NCBI GenBank assembly: GCA_014377055.1
Contig: JACMQJ010000544.1
Location: 1-11,116 of the forward strand
Length of the DNA stretch: 11,116 bases
Reading direction: 5' to 3'
Source: Candidatus Sericytochromatia bacterium
GTDB lineage: Bacteria; Cyanobacteriota; Sericytochromatia; UBA7694; JACMQJ01
A program made the translations under genes and the position numbers. Below the pieces are notes generated by a model. It worked only from the letters and a program-made list of their open reading frames with translations, had not been told where the DNA came from and did no database searches. Each line of letters starts with the position of its first letter. The stretch's first letter is position 1. Shown here one piece after another: positions 1 through 6,490 of the stretch.

Positions 1-813
1 AACAGCTTCAAGAGTTACAGTGCCTGAAGCAGCAATTATTAAATCACAAGCTTGCATATATTCGCAAGAAGATCCTGAAAATAATTTTAAACCTTTTAAA
101 TCAAAATTAGTTTTTATATATGTCTGCCATTTATCGTTTGTGATTATAATAGCTTCTATATTATCACTTTTTAATTTAATTGCTGTATCAACAAAAATTG
201 GTAATAGACTAGATATTTCATGTTTTCTACTACCAGCCATTAAGCCAACTATTTTTTTATTGGGAATATTAATTAAATTTTTAGCATCATTTTTATCTAT
301 TTTCTTGATTATATCAAGCAATGGATGACCAATATACTCTACTTTTTGGGGATAATCTTGATAGAATAAATACTCTTTTTGAAAAATACAAAATAACTTA
401 TCTATCTTGCTAATTATTCTTTTTTTACCATTTTTAAAACCCCAAATCCATTCTTGAGGCCCTATGTAATAATAAACCAAAATATTATTTTTTTTCGCTA
501 AATCAGCAAGTTTAAGATTAAATCCTTGATTATCTATCAGTATTAATAAATCAATTTTTTTTTCTGAAAAGGTCTTTTTTGCAATCTTATAACTTTTATT
601 TGCTTTAAATAGTGCTGGTATATTTTCAATTAGACCAACACCACTATAAGCTACAAAATCATTCAAAATGTCTACTCCAACTTTAGACATTTCAACACTA
701 CCAAATCCAAGAATATTTAAATTATGATTTAATTTAAATAGCTCTTTAGCCAGGTAACTTCCATGTATATCTCCTGAGACCTCACCAGCAGATATAAAAA
801 TTGTTTTTTTCAT
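1..813 (-). CDS. lpxB: Lipid-A-disaccharide synthase LpxB (partial, C-terminus beyond left edge)
   Basis: The minus strand is open from ATG at 813 to base 1, giving 271 residues with no stop, so the C-terminal part (about a third in this family) lies outside the window. LpxB is the peripheral inner-membrane glycosyltransferase (GT19) that joins UDP-2,3-diacylglucosamine and lipid X to form the lipid A disaccharide. Seen motifs: SAGEVSGD at residues 8-15, the conserved Asp in LIDNQGFN (D94, aligning by eye with E. coli D98), GPQEW (118-122), YIGHPLLD (160-167), GLMAGSRKHEI (190-200) and ASGTVTLE (262-269). The start is chosen because MKKTIFISAGEVSGD is the usual family N-terminus. No good Shine-Dalgarno precedes it. 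It lies 7 bp after the stop of the preceding small secreted-protein gene, through a duplicated sequence described separately. Identification is firm; loss of the end is due only to the window edge. Confidence 0.95.
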   Translation of the reverse strand, partial: MKKTIFISAGEVSGDIHGSYLAKELFKLNHNLNILGFGSVEMSKVGVDILNDFVAYSGVGLIENIPALFKANKSYKIAKKTFSEKKIDLLILIDNQGFNLKLADLAKKNNILVYYYIGPQEWIWGFKNGKKRIISKIDKLFCIFQKEYLFYQDYPQKVEYIGHPLLDIIKKIDKNDAKNLINIPNKKIVGLMAGSRKHEISSLLPIFVDTAIKLKSDNIEAIIITNDKWQTYIKTNFDLKGLKLFSGSSCEYMQACDLIIAASGTVTLEAV

Positions 814-832
814 AAAATTATCATAAAATTAT
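810..832 (-). repeat. 11-bp tandem duplication spanning the stop/start junction before lpxB
   Basis: The plus-strand sequence cataaaattat occurs twice in direct succession (811-821 and 822-832). Read on the minus strand, each copy supplies an ATG followed by A. The ATG at 824-822 overlaps the upstream gene's TGA (823-821) as ATGA. It opens a four-codon frame, M-I-I-L, whose TGA (812-810) overlaps the lpxB ATG (813-811), again as ATGA. The geometry is directly visible. A role in translational coupling is inference. Confidence 0.85.
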
Positions 833-1231
833 ACTAGAAGGTCTTTTTATAAATGAAGAATAGTTATAGATTATTTCTTTTGACTCTTTTGGATTAAATT
901 GTACGTCCCATTCAACTTGATTGGTTTTATTTTGGGTTTTATATACACTTAAAGAGCTATTTTCCCACTTATAATCTGATGCTTCAAGCTTACCTTCTAT
1001 CAATCTTTTTGTCTTTAATCTTATTTTTTTGTTTTTACTATTTTTAATGATTATTTTTGCTTCTATTTTTTGTTGATCATAATAATTGCCATCTTGAAAC
1101 TGAATATTTTCAACTCTTAAAATTTCTTTTTCATTTTGATCTACAGATATTTTAAAAATTGCCACATTATCACTGGCAAGAGCATTATTTGCATTAATCA
1201 AAAATAGGCTAATAAGTATAATTTTTTTCAT
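821..1231 (-). CDS. Small secreted protein, resembles the C-terminal part of DUF4139 proteins
   Basis: The gene encodes 136 residues. Residues 1-19 look like a Sec signal peptide: MKK, a hydrophobic core, then NALA before Ser20, giving a mature protein of about 117 residues. The rest is Lys/Asn-rich and probably beta-structured. The segment from about residue 58 (KIIIKNSKNKKIRL) to QVEWDVQFNPKESKEIIYNYS (about 105-125) follows the order seen at the end of DUF4139 proteins: a strand with N-x-K, then W-x-V-x-x-x-P, then an I-x-Y-x-Y ending. Full DUF4139 proteins are several times longer, so this would be a minimal secreted version or a remnant; the match is by eye only. No Shine-Dalgarno is evident. 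It lies 75 bp after the Rsm22-family gene and runs into lpxB. No function can be assigned. Confidence 0.7.
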   Translation of the reverse strand: MKKIILISLFLINANNALASDNVAIFKISVDQNEKEILRVENIQFQDGNYYDQQKIEAKIIIKNSKNKKIRLKTKRLIEGKLEASDYKWENSSLSVYKTQNKTNQVEWDVQFNPKESKEIIYNYSSFIKRPSSIIL

Positions 1232-1271
1232 GTTTTTTAAAATAAAGTTTATATTTAATTTGGTAGAGTAT

Positions 1272-1277
1272 ATTATA
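1272..1277 (-). promoter_or_regulatory. Possible -10 element before the small secreted-protein gene
   Basis: A TATAAT hexamer on the minus strand lies about 40 bp upstream of the ATG at 1231, in the 75-bp gap after the Rsm22-family gene. No matching -35 hexamer is visible at 16-18 bp. In such AT-rich DNA the match may be chance, and co-transcription from upstream is equally possible. Confidence 0.25.
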
Positions 1278-1306
1278 AAAATAACATTATTATTTAGTTT
1301 TAATGA

Positions 1307-2278
1307 TTACCATAAATCACCCCATTCTATCTTTCTAGCTTTTTTGTATAATTCGTTCTCTTTTTTACTAATTGTTATCTCATTTAAACCTTTTTCTGTA
1401 CATAATTTTAAATCAATATGACCTTTATGTATTTGAGGATGTCTTATAATTCTGGACAAATCATCTTTACTAACTGAATAATCTTTTAGAGATACTATAT
1501 ATGAAAATTTTTCATCTTCATAAGATTCAGTTCCTTCTTTTAGTAATCGCTGATATTTTGTTCTTTGTACTCTTTGAGAAAAATGACACCAATCATTTTC
1601 TATTATTGGACAAATATTTTGACTAGGACAAGGAGCAATAATTTTTCCACCAAGATCTATAATTTGGCTTCGAGCATTTTTAATGTTGTTAAACCCTTGT
1701 GGCGTTCCTGGCTCCACCAAAATAAACATTTTTTCAGTTTTATCCCAAGCCTCATTAATAAAAGCTTCTTTTTTATTATTTTCAATTTCATTTAGTACAT
1801 AGGATGATGTAACTACATGATGCTTTTTTATATTAGAAATATTTTTTAAATCTTGACAGATCCAGTTTGCCTGTTTTAATTGCTGGTAATCTGAGTTATT
1901 AGAAATACTTTTACCTTTTTCTATTAAAAATTTATCTCTTTCTATTAATGTAATATTATTTAGTTCAAGGAAAAAATCAATCATGGCATACATCACAGTA
2001 CCAGATCCAGAACCCAAATCTAACAAACTGGTAAAATCATTTGTATCTATAAAAGGAGCAACTTTTTTGATAATAGATGCAAAAACAGCATAAGTTGCAG
2101 GTAGTCTGACTGCAAGATAAGCCACTATTTCTTCTTTTGAATTAATAAACCGATCTGGACGATCCTTTTTATTTCGATAATCATTAGTCAAGCTTTTTCT
2201 GGCATTAGATATGTCAGATAAATGATGATTGCTTAATTCATCTTCAATAGTTTTTTTTATATAATAAGGTAATTCCAT
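1307..2278 (-). CDS. Rsm22/METTL17-family ribosomal small-subunit methyltransferase-like protein
   Basis: This 323-residue protein has the order of the Rsm22 family (yeast Rsm22, human METTL17), which acts in small ribosomal subunit assembly in mitochondria; the bacterial members are inferred to do the same. Seen: YLAVRLPATYAVF (54-66), typical of bacterial members; the SAM-binding loop LDLGSGSGT (86-94); SYVLNEI (159-165); VEPGTPQGF (188-196); then APCPSQNICP and DWCHFSQRVQR (216-240). Cysteines C217, C223, C231 and C293 have spacing C-x5-C-x7-C-x61-C, which fits the four-cysteine [4Fe-4S] site known in METTL17. The family is often doubted to be catalytically active, so methylation should not be assumed. 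It is the first gene of the minus-strand group leading to lpxB and is divergent from the solute-binding protein gene. No clear Shine-Dalgarno precedes the ATG; family identity is strong. Confidence 0.88.
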   Translation of the reverse strand: MELPYYIKKTIEDELSNHHLSDISNARKSLTNDYRNKKDRPDRFINSKEEIVAYLAVRLPATYAVFASIIKKVAPFIDTNDFTSLLDLGSGSGTVMYAMIDFFLELNNITLIERDKFLIEKGKSISNNSDYQQLKQANWICQDLKNISNIKKHHVVTSSYVLNEIENNKKEAFINEAWDKTEKMFILVEPGTPQGFNNIKNARSQIIDLGGKIIAPCPSQNICPIIENDWCHFSQRVQRTKYQRLLKEGTESYEDEKFSYIVSLKDYSVSKDDLSRIIRHPQIHKGHIDLKLCTEKGLNEITISKKENELYKKARKIEWGDLW

Positions 2279-2280
2279 TC

Positions 2281-2304
2281 AACAAATTATAACAATAATT
2301 TGTT
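2281..2304. repeat. Perfect 9-bp inverted repeat just upstream of the Rsm22-family start
   Basis: aacaaatta (2281-2289) and taatttgtt (2296-2304) are exact reverse complements with a 6-nt spacer, ending 2 bp before the Rsm22-family ATG. It could be an operator or an mRNA leader hairpin. It is composed almost wholly of A/T, so chance is a real alternative. Confidence 0.35.
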
Positions 2305-2334
2305 TTGATCACTAATATAATCTAAATGTTTTAT

Positions 2335-2455
2335 AAATAAAGATACTTTAGCCACAGATTACACAAATAAAGATGAATAATTTTTTAATATTTACAATTA
2401 TTAGTTTCTTTATTTGAATTTCATTTGTATTATTTGTAGCTAAATCTTTATTTTT
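2335..2455. repeat. About 120-bp imperfect inverted repeat (MITE/REP-like palindrome) in the divergent intergenic region
   Basis: The left arm (about 2335-2380) begins aaataaagat and continues as ttagccacagattacac. The right arm (about 2408-2455), read on the opposite strand, begins with the same aaataaagat and continues as ttagctacaaataatac. The two align over about 45 nt with a 3-nt gap and scattered mismatches, around an AT-rich centre of about 27 nt. Transcribed from either side it would fold into one long imperfect hairpin. The agccacagattacaca wording resembles dispersed non-coding repeats seen in several bacterial genomes; that is recollection, not a search. No ORF, terminal transposase or clear target duplication is visible. 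Confidence 0.6.
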
Positions 2456-2473
2456 TACCTTTATTTTTTTAAA

Positions 2474-2507
2474 AGTAAATATATTATACGTTTATATTAT
2501 ATTTACT
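2474..2507. promoter_or_regulatory. 15-bp dyad overlapping the -35 region of the solute-binding protein promoter (possible operator)
   Basis: agtaaatatattata (2474-2488) and tatattatatttact (2493-2507) are reverse complements at 14 of 15 positions with a 4-nt spacer, cgtt. The right arm contains the putative -35 hexamer (2502-2507), so a bound repressor would block it. It is not followed by a T-run, so a terminator is unlikely. The symmetry is seen; the operator role is inferred. Confidence 0.4.
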
Positions 2508-2530
2508 AGAATTAAAATAGAGCTTATAAT
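2502..2530 (+). promoter_or_regulatory. Probable sigma70-type promoter of the solute-binding protein gene
   Basis: TTTACT (2502-2507) and TATAAT (2525-2530) are separated by 17 bp. The -10 is a perfect consensus and the -35 matches at 4 of 6 positions. This predicts a start near 2537 and a leader of about 42 nt before the ATG at 2579. Confidence 0.5.
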
Positions 2531-2578
2531 ATTGAAAAGACGACATTACTTACAGGAGTTTATTCACAAATATTACTT

Positions 2579-4180
2579 ATGAATATAAAAAAAATTTCTT
2601 TCGGATTAGTTTTAGCTACTTTAATAAGTGGTGTTATCAATTCTAATACTTATGCCTCACTTCCTCATGGTGGAAGATTAGTAATATATAGCCAAGATGA
2701 ACCAAAATCACTAGATCCATTATTTAATGAATCAGAATCAGCAAAAGCTATTTATAACCTCGTTTATTCTGGTTTAGTTAAAGTTGATGATAATTTTGAT
2801 TCTTATGCTGATCTAGCTGTAACAGTTCCAACTTTTGAGAATAAAGGTGTTATACAAGATGGCTCAGATATGATAGTTACCTATAAATTAAAAGAAATGA
2901 CATTTTGGCATGATGGTGTTCCTGTAACAGCCGAAGATATAATTTTCACATGGCAATGCTACACTAATCCTGATATTAAAAAAGCACCCGATCAAAATAT
3001 TGATGGTTATCAAAAAATCTATAAAATAGAATCAACTGATCCAAAAACAGTTAAAATATATTTTAAAGAACATTATGCAGACTACAATAAATTATTTACT
3101 TATATTTTACCAAAACATGGATTTTTACCAAAAACCCTTTTAAGTATAGATTCAAAACATCCATTCAACTATAGCCCTATTGGCTCTGGACCTTTTAAAT
3201 TTGTTGATTGGAAACCTGGTAAAAGATTAACTCTTGATGTGAATGAAAAATACTATAGACCAAGACCACACATTGATCAAGTTATTTATACTTATGGCAA
3301 ATTTAATAAAGCTGTTGTTAATGATATAGAAAAAGGAGAGATTCAACTTTTTCAAAATGCCAGTGTAGAACAAAAAAATATGCTAACTAATATCAAAAAT
3401 ATTAATACTCTCAATGTAGCAAGTATGTCAATGGATGAGCTAGCATTTAATACTGAAAGTAAAATATTGAATGATTTGAATATCCGAAAAGCTATTGCAC
3501 ATGCAATAAATAAAGAGAAAATTGCTGAAAAATTTCCTGAGCTAAAAAGTACATGGTCAGATTCACATCCCAACTCATCAATTTATGAAAATAAGCTAAA
3601 AGATGTTTATTTGTATGATATGAAGATGTCACAATATCTTCTTGATAATTCGGGTTGGATTATTGACGATAAAGATGGTGTTAGAAAAAATTCAAATAAT
3701 ATGCCACTTGAACTTAATCTAATCACTACAGATTCAAAAATACATAACTCTATCGCTGAATATATGAAAGAAAATTTGTCTTATCTTGGTATTAAATTAA
3801 ATATTAAATCTATGAATGATACTGATTTTGCTAAAGAAACAATTGATTCAACTAAATATGATATTGCTATTTATAATAAAAATTGTTCGATCAATGGAGA
3901 AGATAGAAAAGATTATTTGGGAGCAAAAAGCTTACCTCCTTATGGTCATAACTATTCAAGATTTAATGCTCCTCAGATCAACGATATTTTTAATAGTTCA
4001 AATAAAGTAAATAATGTTGATTCAGAAAAGCAAGTAAGTAGCTTATTAAGAGAGGAGTTACCAATTATTCCTTTATTTAGTTATGTAAGAAGTATTGCCG
4101 TTTCTAATCGTCTAAACAATTTTAGACCAAATATGGTGAACGGCAATACATGGAATATCTCTGAATGGTGGTTAAATTAA
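2579..4180 (+). CDS. Peptide-type ABC transporter solute-binding protein (SBP family 5, OppA/DppA-like)
   Basis: This 533-residue protein has a signal peptide with predicted cleavage after TYA (residue 26). There is no lipobox cysteine, so it is probably a free periplasmic protein. Family hallmarks: GGRLVIYSQDEPKSLDP (31-47), FWHDGVPVTAEDIIFTW (109-125), the SPIGSGPFKFVDWKPG loop (199-214), and a C-terminal LPIIPLFSY, where the family usually reads P-x-x-P-x-x. Length is normal. Family 5 proteins capture oligopeptides or dipeptides, or sometimes nickel or sugars, and hand them to an ABC permease; the substrate cannot be told here. No permease or ATPase gene is adjacent, so any partner is encoded elsewhere. 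AGGAG at 2554-2558 is the only Shine-Dalgarno-like site and sits 20 nt from the ATG, unusually far. No in-frame alternative start lies between. The last 9 bp overlap the end of asd on the other strand. Confidence 0.9.
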   Translation: MNIKKISFGLVLATLISGVINSNTYASLPHGGRLVIYSQDEPKSLDPLFNESESAKAIYNLVYSGLVKVDDNFDSYADLAVTVPTFENKGVIQDGSDMIVTYKLKEMTFWHDGVPVTAEDIIFTWQCYTNPDIKKAPDQNIDGYQKIYKIESTDPKTVKIYFKEHYADYNKLFTYILPKHGFLPKTLLSIDSKHPFNYSPIGSGPFKFVDWKPGKRLTLDVNEKYYRPRPHIDQVIYTYGKFNKAVVNDIEKGEIQLFQNASVEQKNMLTNIKNINTLNVASMSMDELAFNTESKILNDLNIRKAIAHAINKEKIAEKFPELKSTWSDSHPNSSIYENKLKDVYLYDMKMSQYLLDNSGWIIDDKDGVRKNSNNMPLELNLITTDSKIHNSIAEYMKENLSYLGIKLNIKSMNDTDFAKETIDSTKYDIAIYNKNCSINGEDRKDYLGAKSLPPYGHNYSRFNAPQINDIFNSSNKVNNVDSEKQVSSLLREELPIIPLFSYVRSIAVSNRLNNFRPNMVNGNTWNISEWWLN

Positions 4181-5191
4181 TCCCATTTCGATCATTTTTT
4201 CAGCAATCTGAACTGCATTAAGAGCTGCTCCCTTTCTAATATTGTCAGATACAATCCACATATTAAGTGCATTGTCATTAGAAAGGTCTTTTCTTACTCT
4301 ACCTACAAAGACTTCATCTTTACCTGCTGATTGATTAGGCATAGGATAGCTATGAGTAGCAGGATCATCAATAACAACAACACCTGCAAATGCAGACATC
4401 AACTCTCTTGCTTTTTCGGGAGATAAAGGCTTATAAAACTCTACATTTACTGATTCTGAGTGACCTGTAACTACAGGCACTCTAACACAAGTTGCAGCCA
4501 CAGCTAAGTCAGGCACTTCAAGTATTTTTCTGGTTTCATTCGTCATTTTTATTTCTTCTTCTGTATAACCGTTTTCCAAAAAATTGCCCCCATGTGGTAT
4601 GACATTAAAGCCAATTACTTGAGGTAAAACTGTTTTTTCAGATTTTTGATATGTTCCGTCAATGATAGATTTACTTTGTTCCATTAATTCATTAATTGCC
4701 TTAATTCCTGCTCCTGAAACAGCCTGATAAGTAGATACCAAAACTCTTTTAATAGGTGAATAGTCATGTAAAGGCTTAAGAGCCATTAATAATTGCATAG
4801 TTGAACAATTTGGATTGGCAATAATACCCTTATGATTTTTTAAAGCATGTGCATTAACTTCTGCAATGACCAAAGGAACATCATCTTGCATTCTAAAAGC
4901 ACTTGTATTATCAATAATTATTGCACCTTGCTCAACTATTGATGGAGCTAATTCTCTACTGACACTTGCTCCTGCTGACGAAAGAACAATATCTATGCCA
5001 ACAAATGCCTGTGGTGTTGCCGCTTCTACTGTATACTCTTTATTCTGAAATTGCATTTTTATTCCTGCTGATCTTGATGAAGCAGTCATTTTTATTGACT
5101 CAATAGGAAAATTTCTTTGATCTAGTATTTTTAATATTTCTTGACCAACCATACCAGTCGCTCCAAGTACTGCTACGTTATATTTTTTCAT
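4172..5191 (-). CDS. asd: Aspartate-semialdehyde dehydrogenase
   Basis: This 339-residue cytoplasmic enzyme reduces aspartyl-4-phosphate to aspartate semialdehyde with NADPH. That is the branch-point step toward lysine, meso-diaminopimelate, threonine and methionine. Seen: nucleotide loop GATGMVG (10-16), NTSAFRM (95-101), NPNCST (127-131 onward) with catalytic Cys129, TYQAVSGAG (154-162) with Gln156, CVRVPVVTGHSE (235-246) with substrate Arg237 and acid/base His244, and the C-terminal NIRKGAALNAVQIAE. Full length and intact. The start is supported by AAGAGGT (plus positions 5199-5205), 7 nt before the ATG. It lies 87 bp after tadA on the same strand and may have its own promoter. Its stop overlaps the end of the convergent solute-binding protein gene. 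Identification is essentially certain. Confidence 0.97.
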   Translation of the reverse strand: MKKYNVAVLGATGMVGQEILKILDQRNFPIESIKMTASSRSAGIKMQFQNKEYTVEAATPQAFVGIDIVLSSAGASVSRELAPSIVEQGAIIIDNTSAFRMQDDVPLVIAEVNAHALKNHKGIIANPNCSTMQLLMALKPLHDYSPIKRVLVSTYQAVSGAGIKAINELMEQSKSIIDGTYQKSEKTVLPQVIGFNVIPHGGNFLENGYTEEEIKMTNETRKILEVPDLAVAATCVRVPVVTGHSESVNVEFYKPLSPEKARELMSAFAGVVVIDDPATHSYPMPNQSAGKDEVFVGRVRKDLSNDNALNMWIVSDNIRKGAALNAVQIAEKMIEMGLI

Positions 5192-5228
5192 TATTATTAC
5201 CTCTTAAATTATTGATTAAAACAAAATT

Positions 5229-5237
5229 ATTCTACCA
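5229..5237 (-). promoter_or_regulatory. Possible extended -10 promoter of asd
   Basis: On the minus strand TGGTAGAAT (TGn plus TAGAAT, 5237-5229) lies in the 87-bp gap between tadA and asd. It predicts a start near 5222 and a leader of about 30 nt. No good -35 is seen at 17 bp, which extended -10 promoters can tolerate. Confidence 0.35.
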
Positions 5238-5278
5238 TGTAAAAATATTAAGAAAATTCAATTAAGGAAAATAAACTA

Positions 5279-5734
5279 TTACGTTTTTAACTTATTACGA
5301 AAAAATTTTTTCATCATTATACTTATTTTATCTTGGAGGACACCTTTTTCTATGGTTAAGTTTTTTGCGTCAGGATAATAATTTTCTAAATTTATGACAG
5401 AGCCAAAAGAACCATATTTTTTATTATTAGCTCCAAAAACTAATTTAGAAATACGACTTTGTATTATTGCACCTGCACACATCGGACATGGCTCTAATGT
5501 AATGTACATAATACAATCCGTTAATCTCCACCTATCAATCTTTTTTGAAGCTTCACCAATTAAAATTATTTCCGCATGATCAAGCGAGTTGTTATTTATT
5601 TCTTTTTTATTATAGGCTGTAGCAATTATTTGGTTATTATATATAATTAAGCCACCAACAGGCACTTCACCAATACTATAGGCTGTTTCAGCTTGTTGTA
5701 TTGCCAATTCCATATAATATTCATTAGCTTCCAT
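5279..5734 (-). CDS. tadA: tRNA-specific adenosine deaminase TadA
   Basis: This 151-residue zinc enzyme of the cytidine deaminase fold converts A34 to inosine in tRNA-Arg(ACG), letting one tRNA read CGU, CGC and CGA. The zinc and catalytic motif HAE is at 53-55 (LDHAEI), and the second motif PCPMCAGAI is at 82-90 with zinc ligands C83 and C86. EVPVGGLI (23-30) and the RISKLVFGANN region (94-104) are also typical. Length is normal for bacterial TadA. Its ATG follows directly on the TAA of the preceding SDR gene (TAAATG, no gap) and no separate Shine-Dalgarno stands out, so translation is probably coupled. It is the last of the acetyltransferase-SDR-tadA set. Confidence 0.95.
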   Translation of the reverse strand: MEANEYYMELAIQQAETAYSIGEVPVGGLIIYNNQIIATAYNKKEINNNSLDHAEIILIGEASKKIDRWRLTDCIMYITLEPCPMCAGAIIQSRISKLVFGANNKKYGSFGSVINLENYYPDAKNLTIEKGVLQDKISIMMKKFFRNKLKT

Positions 5735-6490
5735 TTATATGGCAAGACCGCCAGAAATATTAATAGCTTGACCAGTGATATTTTTTGCAGCATCTGAGGC
5801 TAGATAAACTACTAACTGAGAAATATCTTCTTTTGATGTAAAATTTTTTAGAGGAACAGATAATTTTTCATTTTCTATAATACTATTTTTATCTATATTG
5901 TAAGCATCAGATAATTCTTCCATATCTTTATCAAACATATCAGTTTCAACCCATCCAGGACAAATAGCATTAACTGTAATATTATATTTTGCCATTTCTA
6001 GAGCCAAAGATTTAGTTAATCCGATTACTCCATGCTTTGAAGCACCATAAGCACTATAACCTTCACCACCAATCAATCCATAAACAGAAGCAATATTAAT
6101 AATTCGCCCTGAACTATTCTTTGAAAGAATCATTTTTAAAAATACTTCCCTTGAAAAATAATATGTTCCTGAAAGATTGATATTTATTTGTTGATGCCAA
6201 TCATCATAATTTTCATTTTCAAGTAAGGTTAATTTAGAAATACCTGCATTATTGACTAATAGGTCTATTGAAGAAAATTTTTGATAAATATTATTTACTG
6301 TTTCTTTTACTTGTAAAATATCGCTAACATCACATTGATATATTTCTATTTCAGGAAAATCTATCTTTATTTTTTGCAACTTATCAAGATTTTTCGCAAC
6401 TAAAATAACTTTATAGCATGATTTAAATAATTCAAGTCCTATTGATTTACCTATACCCCTGCTACCACCTGTTATGATTGCTACTTTCAT
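5735..6490 (-). CDS. Short-chain dehydrogenase/reductase (SDR family, FabG-like)
   Basis: This 251-residue classical SDR has a Rossmann fold. The cofactor loop TGGSRGIG is at 7-14, CDVSD at 53-57, NNAG at 80-83, and the catalytic tetrad is N105, S135, Y148 and K152 (YGASK). CPGWVETDM (177-185) and the C-terminal NITGQAINISGG (237-248) fit the FabG, acetoacetyl-CoA reductase and 3-hydroxybutyrate dehydrogenase group. The exact substrate cannot be read from sequence. No acyl carrier protein or fab genes are adjacent, so I do not call it fabG. Its ATG overlaps the preceding acetyltransferase stop as ATGA (6490-6487), and its TAA abuts the tadA start, so the three genes look like one translationally coupled operon. 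All catalytic residues are present. Confidence 0.9.
   Translation of the reverse strand: MKVAIITGGSRGIGKSIGLELFKSCYKVILVAKNLDKLQKIKIDFPEIEIYQCDVSDILQVKETVNNIYQKFSSIDLLVNNAGISKLTLLENENYDDWHQQININLSGTYYFSREVFLKMILSKNSSGRIINIASVYGLIGGEGYSAYGASKHGVIGLTKSLALEMAKYNITVNAICPGWVETDMFDKDMEELSDAYNIDKNSIIENEKLSVPLKNFTSKEDISQLVVYLASDAAKNITGQAINISGGLAI

Noticed and set aside
20..328. 102-residue plus-strand open frame with hydrophobic stretches
   Set aside because: It is opposite the continuous lpxB frame, which carries all the family motifs; the hydrophobic look comes from the AT-rich complement.
1565..1795. 76-residue plus-strand open frame
   Set aside because: It is a shadow of the Rsm22-family gene, with no ribosome binding site and no recognisable protein.
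2341..2460. CRISPR or direct-repeat array in the intergenic region
   Set aside because: The similarity is between two inverted arms, not regularly spaced direct repeats, and no cas gene is present.
2474..2507. Intrinsic terminator
   Set aside because: The stem is nearly all A/T with no following T-run, and no plus-strand gene ends upstream.
2579..4180. Lipoprotein form of the solute-binding protein
   Set aside because: There is no cysteine near the signal-peptide end, so a lipobox is absent; a free periplasmic protein is more likely.
5735..6490. Calling the SDR gene fabG
   Set aside because: The catalytic motifs are shared by many SDR enzymes and no fatty-acid synthesis genes adjoin it.
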